The notes under the pieces were generated by a model. It did not search any database and had not been told where the DNA came from. It saw nothing but the letters and a program-made list of their open reading frames with translations. A stretch of 37,398 nt of DNA from Rhodospirillales bacterium (GTDB taxonomy: Bacteria; Pseudomonadota; Alphaproteobacteria; TMED109). Position 1 is the stretch's first letter. Each line of letters opens with the position of its first letter. Below are positions 17,188 through 25,438 of this stretch, piece by piece. The DNA is taken from the NCBI GenBank assembly GCA_028824295.1, contig JAPPED010000025.1, positions 1 to 37,398 of the forward strand, in the 5' to 3' direction. The position numbers and the translations under genes were made by a program.

Positions 17188-19176
17188 ATGGACTCCATTG
17201 CACAGGCGCTGGCAAGCCCAAAGATGATTTGGCTTGCCATCTTCGTCGTTCTGTACTGGGGATACTGCATCTTCTGGGGGGTCAAGGGCGCGATCGCGTC
17301 CCGTACCGCGTCGGACTACTTCATCGCCGGTCGGCGGATTTCCATCCTGGTCTTTGTGCTCGCCGCCACCGCGACTTCCTTCTCGGGCTGGACGTTCATG
17401 GGGCATCCCGGCCTGATCTATCGGGACGGATTTCCCTACGCGTACGCGTCGTTCTACGCCATCACGATCCCGTTCACCGGCGTGCTGTTCCTCAAACGGC
17501 AGTGGATGATCGGCAAGCGTTTCGGGTTCGTGACGCCCGGCGAGATGCTGTCCACGTACTTCCGCTCGGACGCGATCCGCGTCCTCGTGGTCATCGTGGC
17601 GCTGGTGTTCTCGATTCCGTACCTGGGCGTGCAGCTGCGCGCGTCAGGTTTCCTGTTCAACGTGCTGACCGACGGCCTGCTCAACGTCGAAGTCGGCATG
17701 TGGCTGCTGTCGCTGGTGGTGCTGATCTACGTGGCGTCGGGCGGGCTGCGCGCCGTTGCGTACGTCGACACGCTCCAGTGCATCCTGCTGGCGGGCGGGA
17801 TCGTGATCATCGGGATCGTGACACTTGCCTACGTCGGCGGCATCGGCAACCTGGTGGACGGCATCAAGGTGCTCGCCGAACATGACACCAAGCTCACCCC
17901 CGACGGCTACAGCCACTATGTCGCGATTCCGGGGGTGATCCAGTTCGTGGAGGCCGGTCCGTCCGCGGTTGGCGGCGCTTGGACCGGCATCATGGTGCTC
18001 ACCTACATGTTCGCGCTGATGGGCATCCAGGCAGCGCCCGCCTTCACGATGTGGGCGTACTCGAACCGCGACCCGAAGCCGTTCGCGCCGCAGCAGGTCT
18101 GGGCATCGTCCTTCGGAATCGGCTTGATCCTGTTCACGTTCACCGCCATCCAGGGCATGGGTGGACACCTCCTGGGCGCCGATGCGGCGTTCCTGGCGTC
18201 GGCCCCGGAGGCCGTGACCAATGTCATCGGCCCCGGCCTCGCCACCGGCGACCTCATGACCGAGGCCGGCAAGCAGGGGATGCTGGTGCCACAGCTCATC
18301 AACCTGCTGGAGGGAACCGCCCCGTGGCTGCTGGCGCTGCTATCGGTGTGCGCGCTGGCCGCCATGCAGTCGACCGGCGCCGCCTACATGTCGACGGCCG
18401 GCGGCATGCTGACCCGCGACCTGATCAAGCATTACCTGATCCCGGACGCCAGCCACACCGCCCAGAAGGCCTACGGCCGGATCGGCGTCGCGTTCATCGT
18501 GATCGCCGCGCTGGTGGTGGCGACCGTCTCGAGTGACGCGCTCGTGCTGCTGGGCGGCCTTGCCGTTGCCTACGGTTTCCAGATGTGGCCGTCGTTGATC
18601 GCGGTGTGCTGGTGGCCGTGGCTGACCCGCGCCGGGGTGGTCTTCGGGCTGATCGCCGGCCTTGTCGCGGTCACGCTGACCGAAAATCTCGGTCGGGACT
18701 GGTTCGGAATCGAAGCCTGGGGTCGATGGCCGCTGACCATCCATTCCGCCGGTTGGGGGATCATCTTCAACCTCGGCATCGCCGTGATCGTGTCATACTT
18801 CACGCAGGACGAGACGGAGACACGGCACCGGATGACGTTCCACTCGTTCCTGCGCGAGCATGCCGCGCTGCCGGAGGAGAAACGGTCCCTGGTGCCGATC
18901 GCGTGGATCATCACGCTGGCGTGGTTCTTCTTCGGAATCGGGCCCGGCGCCGTCATCGGCAACTGGATCTTCGGCGATCCGAACATGCCGAGCGAATGGA
19001 TCTTCGGCATTCCGTCGATCTGGGCATGGCAGATCCTGTTCTGGGCGATCGGCGTCTACATGATGTGGATGCTGGCCTACCGGATGGAACTTTCCACGCC
19101 ACCCAGGACGGCGGTGCAGCCGATCACGGAGGACATCGGCGACCAGCCGGCGCCCGCCACCAGCACGGCGTCGTAG
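17188..19176 (+). CDS. Sodium:solute symporter family protein
   Basis: A 662-residue SSS-family transporter with about thirteen hydrophobic segments. GGGAGG lies 7 nt before the ATG at 17188. It shows SSS hallmarks: SDYFIAGRRIS, ATATSFSGWTFMG, GFVTPGEMLSTYFRS, YVASGGLRAVAYVDTLQ and the AAMQSTGAAYMSTAGGMLTRD segment with sodium-site residues. The substrate is not evident; organic acids or amino acids are typical for the family. It precedes a 75-residue membrane protein and a TPR protein, an arrangement recalling symporters that need a small partner subunit. The regions between about 590 and 640 are long and extend past the classical 13-helix core. Confidence 0.88.
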   Translation: MDSIAQALASPKMIWLAIFVVLYWGYCIFWGVKGAIASRTASDYFIAGRRISILVFVLAATATSFSGWTFMGHPGLIYRDGFPYAYASFYAITIPFTGVLFLKRQWMIGKRFGFVTPGEMLSTYFRSDAIRVLVVIVALVFSIPYLGVQLRASGFLFNVLTDGLLNVEVGMWLLSLVVLIYVASGGLRAVAYVDTLQCILLAGGIVIIGIVTLAYVGGIGNLVDGIKVLAEHDTKLTPDGYSHYVAIPGVIQFVEAGPSAVGGAWTGIMVLTYMFALMGIQAAPAFTMWAYSNRDPKPFAPQQVWASSFGIGLILFTFTAIQGMGGHLLGADAAFLASAPEAVTNVIGPGLATGDLMTEAGKQGMLVPQLINLLEGTAPWLLALLSVCALAAMQSTGAAYMSTAGGMLTRDLIKHYLIPDASHTAQKAYGRIGVAFIVIAALVVATVSSDALVLLGGLAVAYGFQMWPSLIAVCWWPWLTRAGVVFGLIAGLVAVTLTENLGRDWFGIEAWGRWPLTIHSAGWGIIFNLGIAVIVSYFTQDETETRHRMTFHSFLREHAALPEEKRSLVPIAWIITLAWFFFGIGPGAVIGNWIFGDPNMPSEWIFGIPSIWAWQILFWAIGVYMMWMLAYRMELSTPPRTAVQPITEDIGDQPAPATSTAS

Positions 19177-19182
19177 CGCTGT

Positions 19183-19211
19183 GACGGGGGCGCGCCTGGC
19201 GCGCCCCCGTC
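19183..19211 (+). promoter_or_regulatory. Perfect GC-rich inverted repeat between symporter and small partner gene
   Basis: The two 14-nt arms are exact complements (left arm GACGGGGGCGCGCC) around a single central base, placed 6 nt after the symporter stop and 17 nt before the next ATG. No T-run follows, so a plain intrinsic terminator is unlikely; an RNA hairpin that sets relative expression or protects the mRNA 3' end is more plausible. Confidence 0.55.
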
Positions 19212-19227
19212 CCGCGGGAGGCTCGGC

Positions 19228-19455
19228 ATGGCGTGGTTCGTGCTGACCACCGGACTGCTCGCGGCCGCATTGTGGATACCGGTGTCGCGACTGGTCTGGA
19301 CCCTCAGTGTCCGGCGCCTCGAGCGGCGCGCCAAGCGCCGTCTCGACGCCGCGGAAATTGCCGGCCAGAAGCGCCGGGCCGGTTTCATCGCGTTTCTGGT
19401 CGTGGTGCCGTTCGCGTTGCTGTTCAACTTCTGGCTGCTGTTGCCCGATGCCTGA
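19228..19455 (+). CDS. Small two-helix membrane protein, putative symporter partner
   Basis: A 75-residue protein with GGGAGG six to seven bases before its ATG. Two hydrophobic segments (residues about 3-20 and 52-72) flank an arginine-rich cytoplasmic loop (RRLERRAKRRLDAAEIAGQKRRAG). The topology and position directly behind an SSS-family gene suggest an accessory subunit, as known for some acetate- or amino-acid-type symporters. This is inferred from context; no defined family is recognised. Its last 8 nt overlap the TPR gene, so the three genes form one unit. Confidence 0.72.
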   Translation: MAWFVLTTGLLAAALWIPVSRLVWTLSVRRLERRAKRRLDAAEIAGQKRRAGFIAFLVVVPFALLFNFWLLLPDA

Positions 19456-20029
19456 CCGCCGGTACCGGGTGCTGTACTGGATCGCGATCGCGATGGCGGC
19501 GTTTACGGTCGTCTGGATGCTGGCGGAGTATCTGGATGTCGCCGGCAAGTATCCCGGCCGCATCGCCTACCGCGAAGGAAACCGGGCGTTCCTGGACGGG
19601 CGGTACGAGGAGGCGCTGCAAAAGTACGGGGCCGCGTTGTCCGAGGACGCGCGCAATGTGTACGCGGCGGAAGGCATCGCCCGCAGCCTGCAACGGCTCC
19701 AACGGCACGACGCTGCCCTTGCCGCCTTCGACGACGCCCTCGCGATCGACCCGGAGTTCGCGGCCGGGATCGCCAATCGCGGCATTCTGCTGGACACGAT
19801 GGGGCGCCATGCGGACGCGCTCAAGGCGTACCAGGCGGCGCTGGCAATCGACCCGGACCTGTCGGACGGCATGCACTGGATCGACCGGCTCCTATACAAC
19901 GTGCAAGTGCGGCCGCCGACCATCGAGGATCGCATGCGCTACCTCGAGGAGCAGTTGGCCCTGCCGGCACATCGTCGGGTGCTGGTCCGGCCGCTCGAAG
20001 ACCTGCTGCAGCGTCCGTACGAACGCTGA
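19448..20029 (+). CDS. Membrane-anchored TPR protein
   Basis: A 193-residue protein with an N-terminal membrane anchor (VLYWIAIAMAAFTVVWMLA) followed by about three tetratricopeptide repeats: AYREGNRAFLDGRYEEAL, EGIARSLQRLQRHDAALAAF, and ANRGILLDTMGRHADALKAY. Each has the small residues expected at TPR helix contacts and ends near AIDP. TPR domains serve as protein-binding scaffolds. Translation starts inside the preceding small membrane gene (8-nt overlap), so it belongs to the symporter operon; the partner protein is unknown. Confidence 0.82.
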   Translation: MPDRRYRVLYWIAIAMAAFTVVWMLAEYLDVAGKYPGRIAYREGNRAFLDGRYEEALQKYGAALSEDARNVYAAEGIARSLQRLQRHDAALAAFDDALAIDPEFAAGIANRGILLDTMGRHADALKAYQAALAIDPDLSDGMHWIDRLLYNVQVRPPTIEDRMRYLEEQLALPAHRRVLVRPLEDLLQRPYER

Positions 20030-20050
20030 CGGAGCGACAGCGCGTGCGGC

Positions 20051-20233
20051 CTATCCGAAAACGGGAAGGCCCAGGATATCGACCGCCAGCACCCGGAGCG
20101 CGAAGATCAGGGCAATACAACCGAAGAGGAGCCGCACCCAGTCGCGCTCGCCCTCCTCGTCCCGGAAGGTAATCCCGTGCCAGGCAATCGCGCCGGTCGC
20201 GGCGAGGAAGACCCAGTCGAGCAGCGCATCCAT
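20051..20233 (-). CDS. Small membrane protein, hypothetical
   Basis: A 60-residue frame with two hydrophobic segments (LLDWVFLAATGAIAW and LLFGCIALIFALRVLAVDIL) joined by an acidic loop (FRDEEGERDW). It sits 25 nt behind another small membrane gene on the same strand and converges with the TPR gene. I recognise no family. Composition is protein-like and the start codon is plausible, but such a short frame could be spurious. Confidence 0.5.
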   Translation of the reverse strand: MDALLDWVFLAATGAIAWHGITFRDEEGERDWVRLLFGCIALIFALRVLAVDILGLPVFG

Positions 20234-20258
20234 GGCGGCGGTCGGACGGTTTCCGGGG

Positions 20259-20657
20259 TCAGTAGCAGGGCGGGAAGAAACAGCCTTCGGGCGGGTTGCC
20301 AGCAGCGGCCAGCGCGACTACGAGCGCGACGACTCCGAGGACCAGCCCGCCGGCAATGACGCCTTGGCGCGGCGACGGAGTGGGCGGAGCAACGGCATCC
20401 GCCAGCGCTTGCGGGGGCACCCCTCGCCGCAGCGTCAGCCGGGCATAATGGCGGACCCACACCGGCACGACCTTGCCCACGAGGTAGGCAGTGAACGCCC
20501 GCTCCACGGCCGCGGGATCGAGATCGCCAAACCAGTTCCGATGCGCCAGCGCGAACACCTGGTACTCCGCGATGTCGAGCTGCTGCGCCGCGCCGAGCAC
20601 GAGGTCTAGGTCTTGGCGGCCTGGGGTGCCAGGAATTCCTAGCCGCTTCGAATGCAT
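20259..20657 (-). CDS. Hypothetical protein with C-terminal membrane helix
   Basis: A 132-residue protein. The first 75 residues look like a soluble helical domain (LDLVLGAAQQLDIAEYQVFALAHRNWFG, then AVERAFTAYLVGKVVPVWVRHY). A proline-rich linker follows, then one hydrophobic helix (VIAGGLVLGVVALVVALAAAG) and a short cysteine-containing tail. No named family comes to mind. It is probably co-transcribed with the 60-residue membrane gene downstream. Confidence 0.6.
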   Translation of the reverse strand: MHSKRLGIPGTPGRQDLDLVLGAAQQLDIAEYQVFALAHRNWFGDLDPAAVERAFTAYLVGKVVPVWVRHYARLTLRRGVPPQALADAVAPPTPSPRQGVIAGGLVLGVVALVVALAAAGNPPEGCFFPPCY

Positions 20658-20916
20658 CTTCCCGGTCCCGTAAGCGCGGTGTCAGTGTCAGAATACCCAT
20701 GAACTAGGTCTTCCGGCGGCCGTACCCCGTCGCGGGCGCGGCAAATGTGCCGGCCGTGGGCAGTCGGGGTGCACCCTGTTCCGGGGCCGCCGCCTCCTCC
20801 GGATCTCTGCCCGGGCGGGCCGGCTGGCGGGTGCGGGTACGCGCTGGGCGCGAAATGCCCCGCGATTTGGGCTATTTCAAGCTTGCATATGGTGGGGGGC
20901 CACACCGGGGAACACG

Positions 20917-22305
20917 ATGGGTCAGGACGGCGACAAGCCCGGTGGGGAGGCGGTTGACGCCCGGGTCGGCGGGCAGGCGCGGCGGCATGCCCGCCTCGGC
21001 TTGGAAGCCGGCCGGGTGGCCGCTCGCTACGTCGGAAGGCGGGCCAGTGGCCGCCAAGACGACGGCGTATCCGGGGCATCTGAATTAGTCCGAGCGCTGG
21101 GGGGTCTCAAGGGGCCCATCATGAAAGTCGCCCAGTTGCTGGCGGCGGTCCCCGACCTGCTGCCGCCGGAGTACGCCAAGCAGCTGAGCACCCTCCAGGC
21201 CGATGCTCCCCCGATGGGATGGCTGTTCGTGCGCCGGCGCATGGCGTCGGAACTCGGCCCCCGCTGGCAGGATCACTTCGAGGAATTCGGACGAACGGCG
21301 GCGCATGCGGCATCACTCGGGCAGGTCCATCGTGCCCGCGCCGGCGGACGCTACCTGGCACTCAAGCTGCAGTACCCCGACATGGTCTCGACGGTGCAGG
21401 CCGATCTCAAGCAGCTCCGGTTCTTCCTCCGTTTGTACGGTCGCTACGATCGCGCGATCCACACGAGCGAGATCTACGCGGAACTGGCTGCGCGGCTGCA
21501 GGAGGAACTCGACTACGAGCGCGAGCGGCGGACGATGCGGATGTTCGCGAACATGCTGGCCTCGACGGACGGTGTCCGGGTTCCTGAGCCGGTCGAGACG
21601 CTTTGTACCGACCGGCTGCTCACCATGAGCTGGCTGGAAGGCCGGCGCCTCAACGAATTCGCGGACGCCCCGCAGGAGGTGCGGGACCAGGCAGCGCTCC
21701 GGCTGTTCCACGCGTGGTACCAGCCGTTCTACTGGTACGGCGTGATTCATGGCGACCCGCACCCCGGCAATTATTCACTGGCAGAGGATGGAGCCCTCAA
21801 CCTCCTCGACTTCGGATGCGTGCGCAGCTTCGAGGCACGATTTGTCGAAGGTGTGATCAATCTCTATCGGGCCAAACGCGATCTCGACAGGGAACTGGCT
21901 GTCGCTGCCTACGAATCATGGGGTTTCACCGGCCTCTCGCGCGAGATGCTGGATGTACTCGACCTTTGGGCCGATTACCTTTATGCGCCGCTGCTTGATG
22001 ACCAGACCCGCCCGATACAGGAAGGCACCACGGAAGGTCGCCGGGTCGTCGTGCATGTCCATCGGGAACTGCGGCGCTTGGGCGGCGTGAAACCCCCACG
22101 GGAATTCGTGCTGGTCGACCGGGCCGCGATCGGCTTGGGGTCGGTCTTCACCACCCTCGGTGCCCAGCTCAACTGGCATCGGCTGATCGAGGAGATCATG
22201 GGCGGCTTTTCCGTGGAGGCGCTCACCCGCAACCAGAAGCGCGCCTTGCAACAGGCGGGTCTCGAGCCGGTCAATGCCGGGTCGGAAGAACCTGCGACCG
22301 GATGA
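20917..22305 (+). CDS. AarF/ABC1/UbiB family kinase-like protein
   Basis: A 462-residue atypical protein-kinase-like protein of the ABC1/ADCK/UbiB family, often linked to ubiquinone metabolism. Seen: the N-terminal motif GPIMKVAQLLA (where many members have KxGQ), the family's alanine-rich loop AASLGQVHRA, the LKLQYP lysine strand, the catalytic loop HGDPHPGNY and the metal-binding LLDFG. These suggest nucleotide binding; true kinase activity in this family is debated. The start at 20917 follows a purine stretch. There are no ubi genes nearby. The Gly-to-Ala change in KxGQ resembles a subfamily feature rather than decay, since the rest is intact. Confidence 0.88.
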   Translation: MGQDGDKPGGEAVDARVGGQARRHARLGLEAGRVAARYVGRRASGRQDDGVSGASELVRALGGLKGPIMKVAQLLAAVPDLLPPEYAKQLSTLQADAPPMGWLFVRRRMASELGPRWQDHFEEFGRTAAHAASLGQVHRARAGGRYLALKLQYPDMVSTVQADLKQLRFFLRLYGRYDRAIHTSEIYAELAARLQEELDYERERRTMRMFANMLASTDGVRVPEPVETLCTDRLLTMSWLEGRRLNEFADAPQEVRDQAALRLFHAWYQPFYWYGVIHGDPHPGNYSLAEDGALNLLDFGCVRSFEARFVEGVINLYRAKRDLDRELAVAAYESWGFTGLSREMLDVLDLWADYLYAPLLDDQTRPIQEGTTEGRRVVVHVHRELRRLGGVKPPREFVLVDRAAIGLGSVFTTLGAQLNWHRLIEEIMGGFSVEALTRNQKRALQQAGLEPVNAGSEEPATG

Positions 22306-22421
22306 ACCAGACGGCCGGCGCCGGCCGGACCCCTGGGATCGAACTCACTCCTCGCTGGTTTCGACCGGCCAGGCCATTCGCCACCGTGCCCCGAAGGGCT
22401 TGCTCCAACCTACGCCGGCGG

Positions 22422-22450
22422 TTGGCTGGGGCGGAACGCGTGCCTATAGT
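22422..22450 (+). promoter_or_regulatory. Promoter of tRNA-Val
   Basis: TTGGCT (22422-22427) and TATAGT (22445-22450) are separated by exactly 17 bp. The tRNA begins 17 bp after the -10 hexamer, as expected for a stable-RNA promoter. Confidence 0.6.
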
Positions 22451-22467
22451 CGGAAGCCGCATTCAGC

Positions 22468-22542
22468 GGGCGCGTAGCTCAGCGGGAGAGCACTACGTTG
22501 ACATCGTAGGGGTCGCTGGTTCAATCCCAGCCGCGCCCACCA
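22468..22542 (+). tRNA. tRNA-Val (anticodon GAC)
   Basis: A full cloverleaf can be drawn: acceptor GGGCGCG pairs with CGCGCCC, D-stem GCTC/GAGC, anticodon stem CTACG/CGTAG with loop TTGACAT (anticodon GAC), five-base variable loop, and T-stem GCTGG/CCAGC with loop TTCAATC. The CCA end is encoded. The gene is intact. An accessory island begins seven bases after it. Confidence 0.96.
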
Positions 22543-22544
22543 CC

Positions 22545-22549
22545 ATTTG
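22545..22549. repeat. Left 5-bp flanking repeat ATTTG (putative target duplication)
   Basis: ATTTG immediately precedes the left transposon end and is repeated at 34600-34604 directly after the right end. Five-base duplications are the rule for Tn7- and Tn5053-type insertions. Confidence 0.6.
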
Positions 22550-22620
22550 TGTCGGTATCGGCATAACTTGGCCGTTTGGCCACGTTATGAGGGGTCAGCG
22601 GTATTGGCCACGTTATGAGG
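22550..22620 (+). repeat. Left transposon end with three terminal repeats
   Basis: The tip TGTCGGTAT is followed after nine bases by TTGGCCG. Two further repeats, TTTGGCCACGTTATGAG (from 22575) and TATTGGCCACGTTATGAG (from 22602), lie inside. Such repeats are normally transposase-binding sites. The tniQ stop codon falls within the last repeat. Confidence 0.68.
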
Positions 22621-23295
22621 TGTCCATTCGCCGCGCCCAGCACCTGAGCTCCCGGACCCGCCCGGGCAGGCGTTTCCGCAGCGAATTCACCCTGACGCCA
22701 AGCGTTCTGGCCGCCTTGCGCAAACTCACCGTCTCCGGGTCTCGAAGCATCGCTTCGAAACGTGCGTCGATCTGGTCCCAGTCGATGGTGGAGCGCCGCC
22801 GCTGGCCGGGTGGTGCCCGAACCTCCCTTGGCCCGACCGGCAGGTCACCGCCGCGAAGCAGGAAGTGGATCGGGCGCACGCCAAGCTGCATGCATAGCCG
22901 CAATAGCGATTCAATGCTGACGGTGCCACTTGCCATCCATCTGGATGGCGAGTGAACCGAAACCCCCACCCGCCGCGCGAATGCCGACCGATTGCCGTCG
23001 TCCAGCGTGTCCACGAGATGCCGGACCACGCGCGAGAAGTCGCTGGGCGTCGCCGTGCGCGCGAGGGATGCTTCGCCATTGCCTCCAGGGCGGCGCAGAG
23101 GTCCGCGCACACGCGGGCCATCCAGATCTGGCGTGGCGGGAGGGTTCCCCGACCCGCTGCAGGCTGTGCTGCGGCCAGATCCGCGGCACATTCGGCGCAC
23201 CATCCCACGGCCGTGTCGTGCGGCAGCCAGGGCTGGACCACGCCGCACCCGGGGCAGCGCATCGCCAGTGCGCAACCTAGACCATCGGCTGCCAA
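22613..23295 (-). pseudogene. tniQ: TniQ family protein, truncated and frameshifted
   Basis: Two overlapping minus-strand frames together give the C-terminal part of a TniQ/TnsD-like target-selection protein. The upstream frame holds a zinc ribbon (CPGCGVVQPWLP then WCAECAADL). From roughly 23090-23050 the similarity continues in the other frame with SRVVRHLVDTLDDGNRSAF, a helix-turn-helix-like stretch (ARRVGVSVHSPSRWMASG) and the end segment LRKAARTLGVRVNSLRKRLP. The N-terminal TniQ domain is missing and the frame changes once, so the gene is judged inactive. TniQ proteins direct transposition to a chosen site, here plausibly the neighbouring tRNA gene. Confidence 0.68.
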
Positions 23296-23419
23296 GTGAC
23301 TTGTCGTTGAACGTGGGCGAAGGGTGACTCGGCCCCGTCTGGGAACCAGGCTCCTCGTATCTGAGCCATCTCCCGGAAATTGTTACATTGCGCTCTTGTC
23401 GCGGCATCGGAGGCACGCG

Positions 23420-24970
23420 ATGGGCGCTTTGCGGGGCGGGCATGCGGGCACGGGCGATCTGCCCTTCCCGAACGCCGGCACTCCCAACTGGGCGAACCAG
23501 ACGATCTGGACCGGCGACAACCTTGACATCATGCGTGGCATGAACAGCGAGTCGGTCGACCTGATCTACCTGGACCCGCCGTTCAACTCGAAGGCCAACT
23601 ACGCTGCGCCCATCGGCTCGCAGGCGGCCGGGGCTGCGTTCAAGGATACGTGGGGCCTTGACGACGTAAACCTCGCTTGGCATGGCGAGATCAAGCACGA
23701 GTATCCGGGCCTCTACGACCTGCTGAACGCCACCCGCCGGATCCACAACGATTCCATGATGAGCTACCTGATCTACATGGCGATCAGGATCATGGAGATG
23801 CGGCGCCTGCTCAAGCCGACCGGGAGCATCTACCTGCACTGCGACCCGACTGCGGGGCACTATCTGAAGTTGCTGATGGACTCGATCTTTGGCGCAGAGC
23901 GGTTCCGCTCGGAGATCGCTTGGAAGCGGAGCAGCGCCCACAGCGACACCAAGCAGGGACGTCGGCAGCACGGCCGAATCCACGATGTGCTGCTCTATTA
24001 CACGAAGGGCGACTCTTGGACCTGGAACCCGGTCTATACCGAGTATGACGCGGAATACGTCAGCAGGTTTTATCGCCACGTCGAAGCCGGGACTGGCCGA
24101 CGGTACCGAAAGGGGGATCTGACCGGGGCGAAGCCAGGGGGCGACACCCGCTACGAGTGGCGCGTGAAGCGGCCGGCCAAGGGCGATTGGGAAGCCGATC
24201 TCGGGGACGAGTGGAGGACAGGGCCCCGGCAGGGATGGGAATATCGGGGCGTGCTGCCTTACAAGGGGCGCTACTGGGCCTACGCTAGGGAGCGCATGCG
24301 CCAGTTTTCAGAGCGGGGCCGGCTCGTCTATGCGCGCTCGGGGATGCCCAACTACAAGCGCTATCTGGACGAGATGCTGGGGGTGCCTCTCCAGGACCTA
24401 TGGACCGATATCGGCCCCATCGCGCCGAGAACCCGCGAGCGCACCGGATACCCCACGCAAAAACCGCTGGCGCTGGTGGAGCGCGTCATCGCCGCCAGCT
24501 CCAACGAGGGCGACGTCGTTCTTGATTCGTTCTGCGGGTGCGCTACGGCCTGCATCGCTGCGGAGCGGCTGCAACGCCAGTGGGTCGGAATCGACATTTC
24601 GCCAAAGGCGGCCGACCTCGTGAAGTCCCGCATGCAGGAAGAACTCGGCCTGTTTTTCAATGGGGCGCACCGTTCCGACATTCCTCAGCGAACCGATGTT
24701 GGGGTCGTGCTTCGCTACAACGACGAGCGCAACCGTCGGTACCTCTACGGCCAGCAGGTCGGCTACTGCGCCGGCTGCGAAAACCACTTCGAGCTTCGCA
24801 ACATGGAGGTGGACCACATAATCGCGCGCTCAAAGGGCGGCACCGACCACATCAGCAATCTGCAGCTGCTTTGCGGCGCCTGCAACCGGACGAAAGGGAC
24901 CAAGTCGCAGGAACAACTGCTGGTGCTCCTGACCAACAAGGGGTGGCTCAAGCAGCGCCACGCAGCCTAG
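23420..24970 (+). CDS. Site-specific DNA methyltransferase fused to HNH endonuclease
   Basis: A 516-residue fusion. GGAGG lies 6 nt before the ATG at 23420. The N-terminal part is an amino-methyltransferase of the beta order: catalytic DPPF at residues 52-55 comes before the AdoMet-binding motif FCGCAT at 371-376, with target-recognition sequence between. This order is usual for N6-adenine or N4-cytosine enzymes. Residues 449-490 form an HNH nuclease with zinc cysteines 450, 453, 485 and 488 and the active-site VDHI around His466. The two activities in one chain suggest a compact restriction-modification or strand-nicking system. The gene seems intact and lies beside the tniQ remnant as cargo. 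Recognition sequence unknown. Confidence 0.85.
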   Translation: MGALRGGHAGTGDLPFPNAGTPNWANQTIWTGDNLDIMRGMNSESVDLIYLDPPFNSKANYAAPIGSQAAGAAFKDTWGLDDVNLAWHGEIKHEYPGLYDLLNATRRIHNDSMMSYLIYMAIRIMEMRRLLKPTGSIYLHCDPTAGHYLKLLMDSIFGAERFRSEIAWKRSSAHSDTKQGRRQHGRIHDVLLYYTKGDSWTWNPVYTEYDAEYVSRFYRHVEAGTGRRYRKGDLTGAKPGGDTRYEWRVKRPAKGDWEADLGDEWRTGPRQGWEYRGVLPYKGRYWAYARERMRQFSERGRLVYARSGMPNYKRYLDEMLGVPLQDLWTDIGPIAPRTRERTGYPTQKPLALVERVIAASSNEGDVVLDSFCGCATACIAAERLQRQWVGIDISPKAADLVKSRMQEELGLFFNGAHRSDIPQRTDVGVVLRYNDERNRRYLYGQQVGYCAGCENHFELRNMEVDHIIARSKGGTDHISNLQLLCGACNRTKGTKSQEQLLVLLTNKGWLKQRHAA

Positions 24971-25123
24971 CGTGGCTGCTCCCCCGGGCCAAATTTGGCT
25001 GACGACAGCGATGCGTAGCCCGTCGCTTTGCCTCTCGCACCGAGCTGTCGGGTACGAATCTGCATTCGAGTCAAGACGTTGTATCGACTCGCATTTTGTT
25101 CCCGAAATGGGCTATAATGCGAA

Positions 25124-25153
25124 AAGCCCCCAGGACCGGAATCCTGGGGGCTT
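25124..25153 (-). terminator. Strong hairpin, likely terminator
   Basis: A perfect 12-bp stem (arms beginning AAGCCCCCAGGA) around a six-base loop. On the minus strand the stem is followed by TTTT, as in an intrinsic terminator; on the plus strand no T-run follows. It could end minus-strand transcripts from the HEMAH-protein gene or limit read-through after the methyltransferase gene. Confidence 0.5.
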
Positions 25154-25261
25154 AACGATGTAACCCGCGGAGGCCAAGCCGCAGGGAACGATGCATGCGC
25201 CTGATTGGTAGCAGCCTCGGACTCTGCGGTCAAGCCTCGGCACACTCACTGGAGTTGGCCA

Positions 25262-25438
25262 ATGGCTTACTACAAGCTCAAGAAATCCTCGGACGGGCAG
25301 TTTTATTTCAACCTGCACGCCGCTAACCACGAGGTGATCGCGACGTCTGAGCGTTACACGACGAAGCAATCAGCCGAAAACGGTATTCGGTCCGTGCGTG
25401 ACAACGCCGGAACCCAGGACGTCAGGGACGAAACCTGA
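25262..25438 (+). CDS. DUF1508 (YegP-like) domain protein
   Basis: A 58-residue protein consisting of one DUF1508 unit: YYKLKKSSDGQFYFNLHAAN, then EVIATSERYTTKQSAENGIRSV. The ATG at 25262 has GGAG upstream. YegP-like proteins are small, often dimeric and of unknown function. It overlaps the convergent gene by 17 bp at its 3' end. Confidence 0.8.
   Translation: MAYYKLKKSSDGQFYFNLHAANHEVIATSERYTTKQSAENGIRSVRDNAGTQDVRDET

Noticed and set aside
22550-22620. IS21-type multiple terminal repeats
   Set aside because: The adjacent TniQ remnant, TGT...ACA tips and the 5-bp flanking repeat fit Tn7/Tn5053 better; no istA or istB is seen. Not fully excluded.
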